NCBI RefSeq assembly: GCF_048820975.1
Contig: NZ_JBMEUF010000001.1
Span: 2,108,001 to 2,172,000 of the forward strand
DNA from: Glaciecola sp048820975
GTDB lineage: Bacteria; Pseudomonadota; Gammaproteobacteria; Enterobacterales; Alteromonadaceae
Reading direction: 5' to 3'
Length of the DNA stretch: 64,000 nt
A model generated the notes under the pieces. It saw only the letters and a list, made by a program, of their open reading frames with translations. It made no database searches and had not been told where the DNA came from. Position 1 is the stretch's first letter; every line of letters starts with the position of its first letter. A program made the translations under genes and the position numbers. Below are positions 1 through 8,982 of this stretch, piece after piece.

Positions 1-636
1 ATCCATGTTTAGGTAACTTTGCGGCGTACCTAAATCAGAGAAAAGGTGCGTAAGCATATGGGTTGACTCTGGCACATGTGAGAAAAAGTCAAACAATCGA
101 GCGGCACTTTGCGCGTTAGTAACTGGCGATGGCTTAAGGCTATGTACCATATCTGGAAATTTTATTGCGTCGCGAATAAAGAACACCGGAAAGTTGTTAC
201 CAACTAAATCCCAGTTCCCTTGCTCTGTATAAAATTTAACGGCAAATCCTCTAGGATCACGCAAGGTTTCTGGCGATAAATGACCATGAATTACTGATGA
301 AAATCGAACAAATACATCTGTTTTTTTGTTTTCACCCTGAAACGGCGCCGCTACGGTTATGTCTGACAAGTCTTCATAATTTTCGTAATAACCATGAACA
401 CCGGTTCCTCTAGCATGCACCACACGCTCAGGCACTCGCTCTCTGTCAAACGCTGCTAGCTTTTCAATTAAGTGGCTATCTTGCAATAGTACAGGTCCCC
501 AAGGGCCTGCAGTTTGTGAATTTTGATTGTCACCAACGGGGGCGCCATTTTGGCGAGTAAGTGTGTTATCAGCGGCGCCTGCATTGGCGACACTAAATAA
601 TGCGGTTATCGCAATAATAGTAAGTTTTAATTTCAT
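1..636 (-). CDS. Catalase, secreted form, 3' end cut by window edge
   Basis: Haem catalase that breaks down hydrogen peroxide to water and oxygen. Only the first 212 residues are in the window. An N-terminal signal peptide (about residues 1-21, ending in AGA) points to periplasmic location. The catalase core follows: the RVVHARG segment holds the catalytic His, and GNNFPVFFIRD holds the conserved active-site Asn; DPRGFAVKFYTEQGNWD is also typical of the family. The start at 636 is preceded by GGAGAA at good spacing. A long-stem hairpin separates it from the gene upstream, so it probably has its own promoter in 640-780. The family is clear from motifs; the subclass cannot be fixed without the C-terminus. 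Confidence 0.95.
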   Translation of the reverse strand, partial: MKLKLTIIAITALFSVANAGAADNTLTRQNGAPVGDNQNSQTAGPWGPVLLQDSHLIEKLAAFDRERVPERVVHARGTGVHGYYENYEDLSDITVAAPFQGENKKTDVFVRFSSVIHGHLSPETLRDPRGFAVKFYTEQGNWDLVGNNFPVFFIRDAIKFPDMVHSLKPSPVTNAQSAARLFDFFSHVPESTHMLTHLFSDLGTPQSYLNMD

Positions 637-787
637 GGTCATTCTCCATTTAGAGTTGTTGTTCTTAGCGTATTGTTTTATTTCACAACCTAAGCGCTTA
701 CTTCAGAAATCAGACAGATAAATGTTAGTAACCGACTGCTCTTTGGTTGATAAGGAGTATGCTAAGAACTGAACTTTAAGGAAAATG

Positions 788-831
788 ATTAAAACCAATC
801 AATCCAATCTAATAAACCGATTGATTGGTTT
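788..831 (-). terminator. Intrinsic-terminator-like hairpin after the dienelactone hydrolase gene
   Basis: A 12-bp perfect inverted repeat (792-803 with 820-831, arm AAACCAATCAAT) has a 16-nt loop. Read on the minus strand it runs into TTTT. It sits just beyond the stop of the minus-strand dienelactone hydrolase gene and before the catalase start. The long loop makes this less than ideal for a terminator, so an operator role for the catalase promoter is possible. Confidence 0.45.
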
Positions 832-875
832 CAGTATAAAAATAAATGAGGGACGAGATGCTCGTTTTAATTAAA

Positions 876-1766
876 TTACGCTAAATGCTTTTCGAAAAAT
901 TGCAAGGTGCGTTGCCACGCCAATTCAGCATTTTCTTTGTCATAACGGCCTGTAGAATCATTATGAAAACCATGATTTGCGCCTTCATACATATGCATCG
1001 TAAATGCTACACCTGCCGACTTTAAATTTTCTTCGTAGCCTGGCCAAGTAGCATTTACGCGTTTATCAAGCTCACCTAATTGAATTAGAAGCGGTGCTTT
1101 TATATTTTTCTGTAAAGATTCACTGGCGGGTGTGCCATAAAATGGAACGCCTGCACTTAGTAAATTAGGCTCAACCGCGGCCAAGTAATTCACAATATAA
1201 CCACCAAAGCAAAATCCAACCGCGCCTAATTTGCCGTTGCTCAAGGCATGGGATTTTAAAAAATGGGCTGCGGCTACAAAATCATTTTGGATTTTTTCTC
1301 TATCTAAAGATTTCTGCATTGCGCGCCCTTCGTCATCATTCCCCGGGTAACCACCTAAGGGCTCAAGCGCATCAGGAGCAAAAGCAACAAAACCGGCTTT
1401 AGCTAAACGCCTTGCCACATCTTTTACGTAAGGGTTAAGCCCTCGGTTTTCATGAATAACCAACACTACAGGGAGTTTGCCACTTTTGTTTGTAGGCACA
1501 ACTAAATAGCCTTTACCTTTTCCATGCCCTTTTGGTGAATCAAATTCTTCATAAGTGGCTGTTAAGTCATCATCGTTAAACGACACTTGTTCAGCAAATG
1601 CGTAGTTCGGCATTAACGTGCTAGTGAGCATACTCATAGTAAAACCCAATGCGGCTAGGCCACCTAGCTTTTTCATAAACGTTCGGCGGTCTATTAATCC
1701 ATGGGCATATTCGTCGTACCAATCAAAAGCTTCTTGCGGGATGTGATCTGACTGCGGGATATTCAT
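876..1766 (-). CDS. Dienelactone hydrolase family protein, Tat-exported
   Basis: Alpha/beta hydrolase of the dienelactone hydrolase (carboxymethylenebutenolidase-like) family, 296 residues. Residues 27-28 are the twin arginines of a Tat-like signal (DRRTFMKKLGG followed by a hydrophobic stretch), so export after folding is likely. The nucleophile elbow is GFCFGG with Cys, as in true dienelactone hydrolases. The catalytic His lies in GANHGFHND near the C-terminus and the acid is probably the Asp of GELDKRVN. The layout with a leader of about 25 residues before the RR motif resembles E. coli YghX-type proteins. The start at 1766 has AAGGAG upstream. The physiological substrate is not evident from context. 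Confidence 0.9.
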   Translation of the reverse strand: MNIPQSDHIPQEAFDWYDEYAHGLIDRRTFMKKLGGLAALGFTMSMLTSTLMPNYAFAEQVSFNDDDLTATYEEFDSPKGHGKGKGYLVVPTNKSGKLPVVLVIHENRGLNPYVKDVARRLAKAGFVAFAPDALEPLGGYPGNDDEGRAMQKSLDREKIQNDFVAAAHFLKSHALSNGKLGAVGFCFGGYIVNYLAAVEPNLLSAGVPFYGTPASESLQKNIKAPLLIQLGELDKRVNATWPGYEENLKSAGVAFTMHMYEGANHGFHNDSTGRYDKENAELAWQRTLQFFEKHLA

Positions 1767-1852
1767 GTTTCTCCTTAACTCGCGGTTGTTTTTACTCGTA
1801 GTAATACCTTAACGTAATAAGACCGAATAACGATTAATTTACTTCCCAATAT

Positions 1853-2941
1853 TTACATTTCTGTTTGCTCAGCTTTTTCCTGCGTCATGTTCAGGGCCGT
1901 TATTGGGTATGGTATTATGATGCCCTCTTGCTTAAATCGTTCATGCAATTTTTTCATAAAAACCGATTTTATAAAAAAACGATTAAAATACTCTTCGGCG
2001 CGAAGCATTACGGTAAAGTTAATACTAAAACTGTCAAAGGTATGAAACACAACAAAGGTTTCATAATCGCTAATGCCCCACTTGTGCGCACTTAGTACTT
2101 CGCGCGCCACTTCTAAGGTGACTTCTTCAACTCGTTCTAAATCAGAGTCGTAGTGAACTCCCACTTCTACCGGCACCGATAACTGTTTTTCTGGGTAGTA
2201 GTAGTTAATCACCTTTGATTTCGCAAGTAAGCTATTTGGCATAATAACTATGTTATTGGGCAACATCTTTATCCAAGTAGAACGCCAGCCAATTTTCTCT
2301 ACAAAGCCTTGCTCACCTGAATCCAATTCTATGTAATCACCCACTCTAAAAGGTTTGTCGGCCACGATTTGTATGCCTGAGAAAAAGTTTTCCAGAGTAG
2401 GTTGAAGCGCTAAGGCAACCGCCAACGAGCCAATACCTAGTGAAGCCAACACCGGTGTAATTGATACGCCCGCGGTGCTTAATACCACTAGAATTCCGAT
2501 ACAAAAAATAAGTACCCGCAAAGAACCTTGCAACAAACTACCGCTGGTCTTTAATAAAGGGGAGTTAGGCTTATATTGCGCAATGCTTAGCATGCTAAAT
2601 TTGTCGATAAATATAATAGTTGCCACAACTAGTAGTATGTGGCTAAGCAACATAATTGCATCAAAAACTTGTTTTGAGATATCACTAATGTCGTTTATAA
2701 CAATGGCGGTCACAGAAATCGTTAAAGCTAGAAGCAACACGCTTAGTGCGCGCCTGCTTGATGCTAGTAAGAGTTCCCCAAAGGTGAAGCGAGTTTTTAT
2801 CACTAAGCGGTTTAGCCCATAAAATACCATGCGCTTTAACGACCAAAGTAAAAAGTAAACGCCCACAAATAAGACAATATAAACTAGCCAAACAGGCGAA
2901 TTATGAGCAAGATTTAACAGCGGCTCTAGCAAAGTTTCCAT
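1853..2941 (-). CDS. MscS-family small-conductance mechanosensitive channel
   Basis: Inner-membrane tension-gated channel of the MscS family, 362 residues, releasing solutes on hypo-osmotic shock. About four hydrophobic segments occupy residues 15-170. The pore-lining helix with Gly/Ala packing is seen in ASLGIGSLAVALALQPTLEN, followed by the beta domain signature RVGDYIELDSGEQGFVEKIG and PNSLLAKSKVINY. A C-terminal cytoplasmic alpha/beta domain completes the fold. The start at 2941 has TAGGAG upstream. The gene stands alone. The family call is firm; paralogue identity (MscS, YbdG-like or another) is not resolved. Confidence 0.93.
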   Translation of the reverse strand: METLLEPLLNLAHNSPVWLVYIVLFVGVYFLLWSLKRMVFYGLNRLVIKTRFTFGELLLASSRRALSVLLLALTISVTAIVINDISDISKQVFDAIMLLSHILLVVATIIFIDKFSMLSIAQYKPNSPLLKTSGSLLQGSLRVLIFCIGILVVLSTAGVSITPVLASLGIGSLAVALALQPTLENFFSGIQIVADKPFRVGDYIELDSGEQGFVEKIGWRSTWIKMLPNNIVIMPNSLLAKSKVINYYYPEKQLSVPVEVGVHYDSDLERVEEVTLEVAREVLSAHKWGISDYETFVVFHTFDSFSINFTVMLRAEEYFNRFFIKSVFMKKLHERFKQEGIIIPYPITALNMTQEKAEQTEM

Positions 2942-3159
2942 ATGCTCCTATTTAGAAATAGATATTCAGCTTGCAACATGGCAGTGCATAACTCAGGTAA
3001 AGGCTTGTTGACTGCCCTTTAAAATGCACCCTAGTTTCACAAATATGCGAATTTACAGTCTTTATTAAACTTCGTGCACAATTTACGCCACTTATAAGGT
3101 AATTTTGAGGTAGCGTTTTAAAGGGCTAGTGACTACTGATGCAGTTACCGACTGACATA

Positions 3160-3744
3160 TTACCCATTTTTGCGCCAGTCAAATTCCATTTGTTTCGCAG
3201 TTTGTTCAGCAGTGCTCGCGCTTAAAAGCCTAGCAACCAAATGCAAGCTCATATCAATGCCCGCTGAAATCCCGCCTGATGTTACAAATTTACCTTCATC
3301 CACCCAGCGCGTGTTTTCAATAACAGTAAGTAGGGGGTAGTCTTCACGAAGCGCTTGAATGTCTTCCCAATGCGTTGTTACCTTTAGCTCTTTAAGCACA
3401 CCTGCTTCAGCTAGAATAAACGCACCGGTGCAAACTGATGCAACTAAGCTAGCCTTTTGTGAAGTTGCCGCGATCCACTCTAGTACTTCGGTCTTTTCTA
3501 ATTCGCCGGTGTGTATTCCGCCCACCACAATAAGAACGTCTATATCTGGGTGTTCATCAAAATCGAAATGAGGGTTAACGCTATAAGCGCCTCGGGCAAG
3601 CACTGGCTCGAGGTTTTGTGCAATGAGAAATACATTAAATGCACTTTTAGGTGGTATAAATCTGTTTGCTGTGGAGAACACTTCAAAAGGTCCAGAAAAA
3701 TCGAGTACTTCAGCGTTTTCGTAAATGTATATTGCTACGTTCAA
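3160..3744 (-). CDS. DJ-1/PfpI family protein (class I glutamine-amidotransferase fold)
   Basis: A 194-residue protein with the DJ-1/PfpI fold as found in stand-alone isonitrile-hydratase-like proteins and in the N-terminal half of GlxA-type AraC regulators. The nucleophile elbow is ASVCTGAFILAEAG with Cys; DVLIVVGG and the tail TSGGISAGIDMSLHLV are typical. No C-terminal helix-turn-helix is present, so it is not a regulator itself. The only start in frame with good spacing to a ribosome site is TTG at 3744 (GAGGAG upstream), an unusual start. Substrate unknown. Confidence 0.85.
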   Translation of the reverse strand: MNVAIYIYENAEVLDFSGPFEVFSTANRFIPPKSAFNVFLIAQNLEPVLARGAYSVNPHFDFDEHPDIDVLIVVGGIHTGELEKTEVLEWIAATSQKASLVASVCTGAFILAEAGVLKELKVTTHWEDIQALREDYPLLTVIENTRWVDEGKFVTSGGISAGIDMSLHLVARLLSASTAEQTAKQMEFDWRKNG

Positions 3745-3898
3745 TGCGCGCTCCTCTTAGCATTTACGCTCGGTAAAAAAGATTTAGGCAAATACTTGAT
3801 TGCTCAATATATAAGCACAATAATAAAAACAATAGCATGTAGTGGTAGCCATGGCGAACACTATCAAAGTATTCAGTTACGTAGTTTGAGGTGAATGA

Positions 3899-4408
3899 AT
3901 GTATCGAAAACAGCAAGTAGCTTTCACCTTAGTAGAGTTAGTGATAGTAATTGTGCTTCTTGGAATTCTTGCTGTGGTGGCTGCGCCTCGTTTTTTAGAT
4001 ATTGGCCGTGATGCACGTATAAGTGCGTTAGAAGGGCTTTACGGTGCCATTCAATCAGGTAGTCGCTTAGCTTTTTCGAAGTGCCTTTCTGATAGCACTT
4101 GTGATGTAGATGAAGAAGCAGCACCAGGTAACGGTTTGAATAACAGCATACTAGTGCAAGGCGAATTTATTACCCTAGCCTATGGGTACCCGCGCCACAC
4201 ACCAGGTGGAATTGCACGAATGGTGAACGCTACCGATATTAGTGAGGGAGGCGAATTTCATATAACAACATACGTGAGTGATGGGAGAAATGGACTACGC
4301 TTTCGCCCCAATGAAGACTATATAGAAAATCAATGCGAGATTAGATATTCCCAAGCCTTATTTAGTGGAGATACTCCGTTAATTGAGTCACAACTTGACG
4401 AGTGTTAA
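3899..4408 (+). CDS. Type IV prepilin (MSHA pilin-like), orphan
   Basis: Type IV pilin-like protein of 169 residues. A short leader ends in an Ala-Phe junction (QQVAFTLVELVIVIV), so the residue before the cleavage point is Ala instead of the usual Gly. Then come Glu5 of the mature protein and a hydrophobic N-terminal helix, and the APRFLDIGRDARISAL segment shared with MshA-type pilins. Cysteine pairs near residues 60-70 and at the C-terminus suggest a disulfide. It is a single gene with no assembly genes nearby. Start ATG at 3899 is preceded by GAGGTGA. Two similar genes lie at 9490 and 56719. It could be a minor pilin or pseudopilin. Confidence 0.88.
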   Translation: MYRKQQVAFTLVELVIVIVLLGILAVVAAPRFLDIGRDARISALEGLYGAIQSGSRLAFSKCLSDSTCDVDEEAAPGNGLNNSILVQGEFITLAYGYPRHTPGGIARMVNATDISEGGEFHITTYVSDGRNGLRFRPNEDYIENQCEIRYSQALFSGDTPLIESQLDEC

Positions 4409-4535
4409 CAAAAACACCCCAAATTAACAATAAATAATTCACAACTTCGCTTAAAATGTCGCTAACTTTGTAAAAAATGCGATAAAAGAGCGTAAATATC
4501 GTTAACTTGCGTTGAACATAAGATGCAGGAGCCGT

Positions 4536-4556
4536 AAAATGCCCGCCTGCATTTTT
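4536..4556 (+). terminator. Rho-independent terminator-like hairpin after the prepilin gene
   Basis: AAAATGC (4536-4542) pairs with GCATTTT (4549-4555) around a 6-nt loop, and the second arm merges into a T tract. An alternative larger hairpin uses ATGCAGG upstream and CCTGCAT. It lies only about 20 nt before the FadL start, so it could also affect that leader. Confidence 0.5.
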
Positions 4557-4578
4557 TCCATCCAATAAAGAGTAATTT

Positions 4579-5901
4579 ATGAAGCAACATTTTTCTTTAC
4601 GCGCCGCTGTTTGCGTTGCGCTAGCCTCTACGGCATCTTCTTCAGTTTTCGCTGCGGGTTTTCAAGTAAATGAGCATAGCGCCAATGGTTTTGGGCGCGC
4701 AATGGCGGGTCAAGCAGCTATGCCAGAAAACGCAACAATTCTTGCGACTAACCCAGCGGCAATTATCGCTTTTGATACCCCTCAATTCAGTGCTCAAATA
4801 AGCTATATCAACCCTAGCATTGATATTCGCGGCGATATGGACGTTACGGTATTTAACCAAAGCGGTGAATCGGTATTTGCAAACACCTATGACATAGGCG
4901 AAGAAGATATTGCCACCGCCGCTTTTGTGCCATCTATTTTTTATACCGCTCCTGTAAACGATACAATGTCATGGGGTATAGGTGCGTTTACTAACTACGG
5001 CCTTGCAACTGACTACAGTGATAGCTTTAACGCACTTCACTTTGCAGATGAAGCTGAAGTCATGTCATTTACCATTAATCCAGCTATCGCTTATAAAGTA
5101 TCTGATACATTAAGCCTAGGTTTGGGTGTAAGCGTAACTTACGCTGAAGCTGAAATAGGTACGTCAATTCCGCAAATATTTGGCCCCTTGCTAGGCAGTG
5201 AAGCTTTAGGCAATTTAACAGTAATAAAAATGTCGGGTGATGATATTGGTTTTGGCTGGAACGTTGGCGCTTTTTGGCAGGCAACTGACACCACAACATT
5301 AGCGCTTAGTTACCGCAGCGAAACCAAATTAGATCTTGAAGGTGAAATTGAGTCTGATTTAGGGGCTATTATCCCAGCAGTAGCTGAATTATATAACCAA
5401 GATGGTTCGCTGTCTTTAGACCTAGCTTCTATTACTGAGCTTGCCGTTGATCAAAAGCTTGACGAGCAACTATCGGTTCAAGCCAGTGTTGTTTTCACTC
5501 AGTGGAGCGTATTTGATAAACTAAATGCTGAATTAGACAGTGGTGATGAATTACTGTTAAAAGAAGAAGATTTTGATGACTCTTACCGCTTTAGCCTTGG
5601 CGCAACTTACTTATACAATGACCAAGTAACATTACGTGCAGGTTATGCTTTTGACAACGGAGCGGTAACAACAGAGCATCGTTCATTGAGTATTCCTGAT
5701 ACTGACCGCCATTGGTACACCGTAGGTGCCACTTACGCGCTTAGCGAAACCACTACCATTGATATGGCCTATGCTTATATTACAGGCAGTACAGCTGAGG
5801 TGAGCCAGCAACGCGCTTTAGGCACAATAGTGAGTGACGTTTCAGCTACCGAGCATGCCAAAGCAAATGTATTTAGTTTGCAAATTAATACTAGCTTCTA
5901 A
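4579..5901 (+). CDS. FadL/OmpP1 family outer-membrane porin for hydrophobic compounds
   Basis: Outer-membrane beta-barrel of the FadL/TodX (OmpP1) family, 440 residues, taking up long-chain fatty acids or other hydrophobic substrates. A signal peptide covers about residues 1-25, cut before AGFQVNEHS. The N-terminal hatch region is diagnostic: SANGFGRAMAGQA followed by an NPA motif in ATNPAAI. The rest alternates short amphipathic strands and ends in a C-terminal Phe (LQINTSF), as expected for insertion by the Bam machinery. Start with AAGAG upstream. Single gene closed by a strong terminator. The exact substrate cannot be told. Confidence 0.93.
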   Translation: MKQHFSLRAAVCVALASTASSSVFAAGFQVNEHSANGFGRAMAGQAAMPENATILATNPAAIIAFDTPQFSAQISYINPSIDIRGDMDVTVFNQSGESVFANTYDIGEEDIATAAFVPSIFYTAPVNDTMSWGIGAFTNYGLATDYSDSFNALHFADEAEVMSFTINPAIAYKVSDTLSLGLGVSVTYAEAEIGTSIPQIFGPLLGSEALGNLTVIKMSGDDIGFGWNVGAFWQATDTTTLALSYRSETKLDLEGEIESDLGAIIPAVAELYNQDGSLSLDLASITELAVDQKLDEQLSVQASVVFTQWSVFDKLNAELDSGDELLLKEEDFDDSYRFSLGATYLYNDQVTLRAGYAFDNGAVTTEHRSLSIPDTDRHWYTVGATYALSETTTIDMAYAYITGSTAEVSQQRALGTIVSDVSATEHAKANVFSLQINTSF

Positions 5902-5922
5902 ATAACTCACTTTTAGTGAGCC

Positions 5923-5953
5923 AAAAGGGCATCAATATTTGATGCCCTTTTTT
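5923..5953 (+). terminator. Strong Rho-independent terminator, probably bidirectional
   Basis: A 13-bp perfect stem (AAAAGGGCATCAA with TTGATGCCCTTTT) has a 3-nt loop and ends in a T run. The A run on the other side makes it suited to stop the convergent minus-strand gene too. Confidence 0.9.
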
Positions 5954-5985
5954 ATGTGTACTGCGTGCCCAATTAGTTCAATGCT

Positions 5986-6684
5986 TTAGGTTTGTAAGTT
6001 CTCCGCACTATCGCCCTCTTCAGCATCATCGCCGGTTTGTTTTTTCTTAATAACACGGTAAACCACATACAAAATAACCGCTGCAACAATAGATGTGGCT
6101 GCGAGTCCTGACGGCTCTTTCATCATTCGCAAAGCACCTTTTCCAAAAAATACTGCGCTTAATGCCAATGGTGCTATGCCAAGCGTTGATCCTATGCAGT
6201 ACTTCCAAAAGTTAAGCTTAAGTGACCCTCCAATAATACTGGTAATAGTAAATGGCGGTGTTGGAGCAAGCCTTAATGCAAGTACAGCCCAAGGGCCTTT
6301 ATCATCAATTTTGTCTTTTATTTTGTTTAAGTGCTTTTCAACGGTTTCACCAAAAAAGCTAGTCCCTAGCGCCCTGCCAATACCATAACCACTTAGACTG
6401 GCCAATAAAAAACCCGCTACACAAATAAGCAAGCTAATCCAAATATTAAATACGAGGCTAACGGTAAATGCCATTAGCGGGACAGGTATGAGTATTGCGC
6501 CGCCAACAAAGAAAATAGCTAAAAAAATGATTGCGGTTAAGGCATTTTCTGGCACGTCATTGGTGAGTTCGGTTATTTTGTCTATTTTGAGGTATTCACT
6601 CAAAGGCGTGAAAAAATACACTGCCACCAACGCTCCAATTACGGCTATTACTGCAAATATCTTTATTATGTTTATGTTTTTCAT
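5986..6684 (-). CDS. TVP38/TMEM64 (VTT domain) inner-membrane protein
   Basis: Polytopic membrane protein of the DedA/VTT superfamily, about 232 residues. Hydrophobic segments include residues about 5-25, 50-95 and 150-205. The VTT core shows VGGAILIPVPLMAF, LLASLSGYGIGRALG and LRLAPTPPFTITSIIGGS, where the conserved Arg and Pro residues sit. I place the start at 6684, not at the upstream in-frame ATG at 6708, because the ATG forms TAATG with the stop of the preceding gene and has AAGGCGA upstream. Translational coupling to the glutamine-amidotransferase gene follows. Likely role is membrane lipid or small-molecule transport; substrate unknown. Confidence 0.87.
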   Translation of the reverse strand: MKNINIIKIFAVIAVIGALVAVYFFTPLSEYLKIDKITELTNDVPENALTAIIFLAIFFVGGAILIPVPLMAFTVSLVFNIWISLLICVAGFLLASLSGYGIGRALGTSFFGETVEKHLNKIKDKIDDKGPWAVLALRLAPTPPFTITSIIGGSLKLNFWKYCIGSTLGIAPLALSAVFFGKGALRMMKEPSGLAATSIVAAVILYVVYRVIKKKQTGDDAEEGDSAENLQT

Positions 6685-7439
6685 TATTTCGCCTTTTCCA
6701 CTAACCACTCAAAAATACTTCTATGTGCTTTCATATAAAATAGGTATTCAGGATGCCATTGCACGCCAAGCACCTGTTTGTTTTCTTTACTTTCAATAAC
6801 TTGATTCAAGCCGGCCTTCTCTTTAGCCGTAACCTCTAGTTCATCAGCCGGCCTAGCAATGGCTTGTGAGTGGATTGCGTTTACTTTTAGTGGGTCATCG
6901 CCTGCTATATCCGCAATTAATGAATCCTCTTGGGTATACAGCACTTCTTTTTGCGGAAAGGGGGTTCTTATACGCGCATCGTTTTTTAATAATGGCAAGG
7001 TAGATGTGTACATTGTGCCGCCTAAACTGGCATTAATAAGCTGATGACCTCGGCAGATACCAAGAATTGGCTTATTGTTATCAAGCGCATATTTTATAAA
7101 GCGCTTCTCTAACTCATCTCTGGGCTTATCGTACTTAGACTCTCCCGCTACAATACGATTAAGCAATTCCATTGGGTATAGAATACGCTCTTTTATTTTG
7201 AGTGAATTCGAACGTTTAGCTTTGGTAAGCTTTTCTTCTTCAAAATTGTCTGGGTGGACGTCTGATCCTCCACCAATAATTATGCCATCAAAATCAAAGT
7301 TACCATCAAATGAACTAGGCCGAACTCTTATGGGCTCACCACCGGCCAGTTTTACGTTTAAAGCCGTGAACAACCAAGCAGTTGTGCCTGACTTATCAGG
7401 CCCTGTTACTGCAATTCGTGCTTTTTTATTTGCGTTCAT
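6684..7439 (-). CDS. Gamma-glutamyl-GABA hydrolase family class I glutamine amidotransferase
   Basis: Peptidase C26-type hydrolase (PuuD-like family), 251 residues, acting on gamma-glutamyl amides. The nucleophile Cys lies in LGICRGHQLINA and the catalytic His in VQWHPEYL. An early IIIGGGSDVHP segment is typical of the PuuD family. The N-terminal NKKARIAVTGPD start is preceded by a weak AAGG. It is the first gene of a two-gene unit with the VTT protein (stop and start overlap by one base). No puu or spermidine genes are nearby, so the specific substrate is open. Confidence 0.85.
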   Translation of the reverse strand: MNANKKARIAVTGPDKSGTTAWLFTALNVKLAGGEPIRVRPSSFDGNFDFDGIIIGGGSDVHPDNFEEEKLTKAKRSNSLKIKERILYPMELLNRIVAGESKYDKPRDELEKRFIKYALDNNKPILGICRGHQLINASLGGTMYTSTLPLLKNDARIRTPFPQKEVLYTQEDSLIADIAGDDPLKVNAIHSQAIARPADELEVTAKEKAGLNQVIESKENKQVLGVQWHPEYLFYMKAHRSIFEWLVEKAK

Positions 7440-7682
7440 TTTCTACAACCTTCAATATTTACAACATTTTTAACTCAATCGTTATTAAGGTAAGTTCTCA
7501 GCAAGTTTTAAGCCTAATCAAAAATACAATATTTTGAATGGATTAAGGTTTTGATTTGTATGAAATATTTAGTGAATCGCCGTATCTTGAAAGAGGATGT
7601 TTTATTTTGAAATAAGATGACTAACAGAAAGGTTTACCCTGTGAACGTGTAAATGCTTCACAAAGGCAGAACAAATAAGAAT

Positions 7683-7708
7683 AAAAAAGGCGGCTAACAT
7701 GCCGCCTT
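7683..7708 (-). terminator. Rho-independent terminator for the SDR/PfpI operon
   Basis: AAGGCGGC (7687-7694) pairs with GCCGCCTT (7701-7708) over a 6-nt loop. On the minus strand the stem is followed by a T run. It lies 12 nt after the stop of the SDR gene. Confidence 0.85.
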
Positions 7709-7719
7709 GTTAAATAAGC

Positions 7720-8400
7720 CTACTTGGTAGGCATTAAGGTGATTTCTCTTACGTCGCAGCGTTGGTCTGCTGAAATGGCAAACAGAACAGCATCGGCTAC
7801 ATCTTCTGGGTCGAGTTTGTCAGGCTTTGCTTCATCAAAAAATGGAGTATTCACCATACCTGGGCATATTGTAGTGCAGCGGCCTTCCCATTCTGACATT
7901 TCAGCAGCAAGGTTTTGACCAAAGCCATATGCAAACCATTTAGAAGCGCCATATACAGAGCCTTTCAACGCTATTTTACCCGCTATGGAACTAGTAATAA
8001 TAAAGTGCCCTTTATTAAGCTTGAGTGAGGGGAGCGTGGCTTTTGCGGTATATAGCAAGGCATTAATGTTGACGTATAGCATGGTTTTCCATTCATCTGG
8101 ATCACCTTGTTCAATGCCCGATGAATTGGCCCCCATGCCAGCATTGGCAAATACTACGTCTAAGCGCTCAAATTTATCTATTGCTTTTTCAACAACATTT
8201 TCAAGTTCACTTAGTTGCGTAACATCTGCTGTTACTGCTAATACTTTATCTTCACCCCAACGCTCAACTATATCTTTAAGTTTGTCAGTGCTTCGCGCTG
8301 TAATTACTGCTTTGTGGCCTGCTTCTACCACTTTATCAACGGTAGCCGCACCAATACCACTTGATGCGCCCGTAATTAGTACTACTTTTTCGTTATCCAT
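7720..8400 (-). CDS. Short-chain dehydrogenase/reductase (SDR)
   Basis: Classical SDR, 226 residues, NAD(P)-dependent oxidoreductase in the cytoplasm. The N-terminal Rossmann glycine motif is TGASSGIG, the structural NAG is in VFANAGMG, the catalytic Ser lies in ITSSIAG and the Tyr/Lys pair in YGASKWF. ARSTDKL after beta-2 suggests preference for NADP. A GGAG ribosome site precedes the ATG at 8400. It is the second gene of an operon with the PfpI-like protein 27 nt upstream. The C-terminal region is on the short side but complete. Substrate unknown. Confidence 0.9.
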   Translation of the reverse strand: MDNEKVVLITGASSGIGAATVDKVVEAGHKAVITARSTDKLKDIVERWGEDKVLAVTADVTQLSELENVVEKAIDKFERLDVVFANAGMGANSSGIEQGDPDEWKTMLYVNINALLYTAKATLPSLKLNKGHFIITSSIAGKIALKGSVYGASKWFAYGFGQNLAAEMSEWEGRCTTICPGMVNTPFFDEAKPDKLDPEDVADAVLFAISADQRCDVREITLMPTK

Positions 8401-8427
8401 TAAATTACTCCTTTAGTTAGATGAGTT

Positions 8428-8982
8428 TTATTCGCTTAGCTGGCTTTTGATAGCCTCTACAAAGGCGGGGATATCATTTGGGTTACGGCTAGTGACTAGC
8501 TTACCATCCACCACTACCTCTTCGTCTTCCCAAAGGCCACCAGCATTTAGCATGTCAGTACGAATACTTGGAAACGAAGTTATTTTTTTATCTCTTACAA
8601 TATCAGCCTCTGCTAATAACCATGGTGCATGGCAAATAGCAGCTATCGCTTTCACTCTATTTTCTTGCGAGCTTGCTCGAATAAAGCTAATAACTTTATC
8701 GTTAGTGCGCAAAACATCGGGGTTAATTTGGCCGCCCGGCAAAATAACGGCATCGTAATCACTGGGTTTAGCCTGTTCAATTTGTTTATCAACTGAGATT
8801 GATTCACCCCAGTCTTTTTCATCCCAGCCGCGAATCTCTTGGTTGTCATCTATCGAAATAAGATGAATTTGAGCCCCCATGGCTTCGAGTTTACTTTTGG
8901 GTTCAAATAACTCACTTTGCTCAAAACCGTTTGTTGCAATTATTGCCAGAGTTTTGTTGTTTAGCATTGAATTGTTAGACAT
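8428..8982 (-). CDS. DJ-1/PfpI family protein, YhbO/PfpI type
   Basis: PfpI-like protein of 184 residues (family members are reported as deglycases or general stress proteins). The nucleophile elbow is AAICHAPWLLAEA with Cys, a canonical PfpI signature, preceded by AVILPGG and followed by TSRNPNDIPAFVEA. I choose the ATG at 8982 over the one at 8994 because GGGAGAAGAA stands just upstream at proper spacing. It is the promoter-proximal gene of a two-gene operon with the SDR, a pairing that suggests carbonyl stress or detoxification; that is inference. Confidence 0.88.
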   Translation of the reverse strand: MSNNSMLNNKTLAIIATNGFEQSELFEPKSKLEAMGAQIHLISIDDNQEIRGWDEKDWGESISVDKQIEQAKPSDYDAVILPGGQINPDVLRTNDKVISFIRASSQENRVKAIAAICHAPWLLAEADIVRDKKITSFPSIRTDMLNAGGLWEDEEVVVDGKLVTSRNPNDIPAFVEAIKSQLSE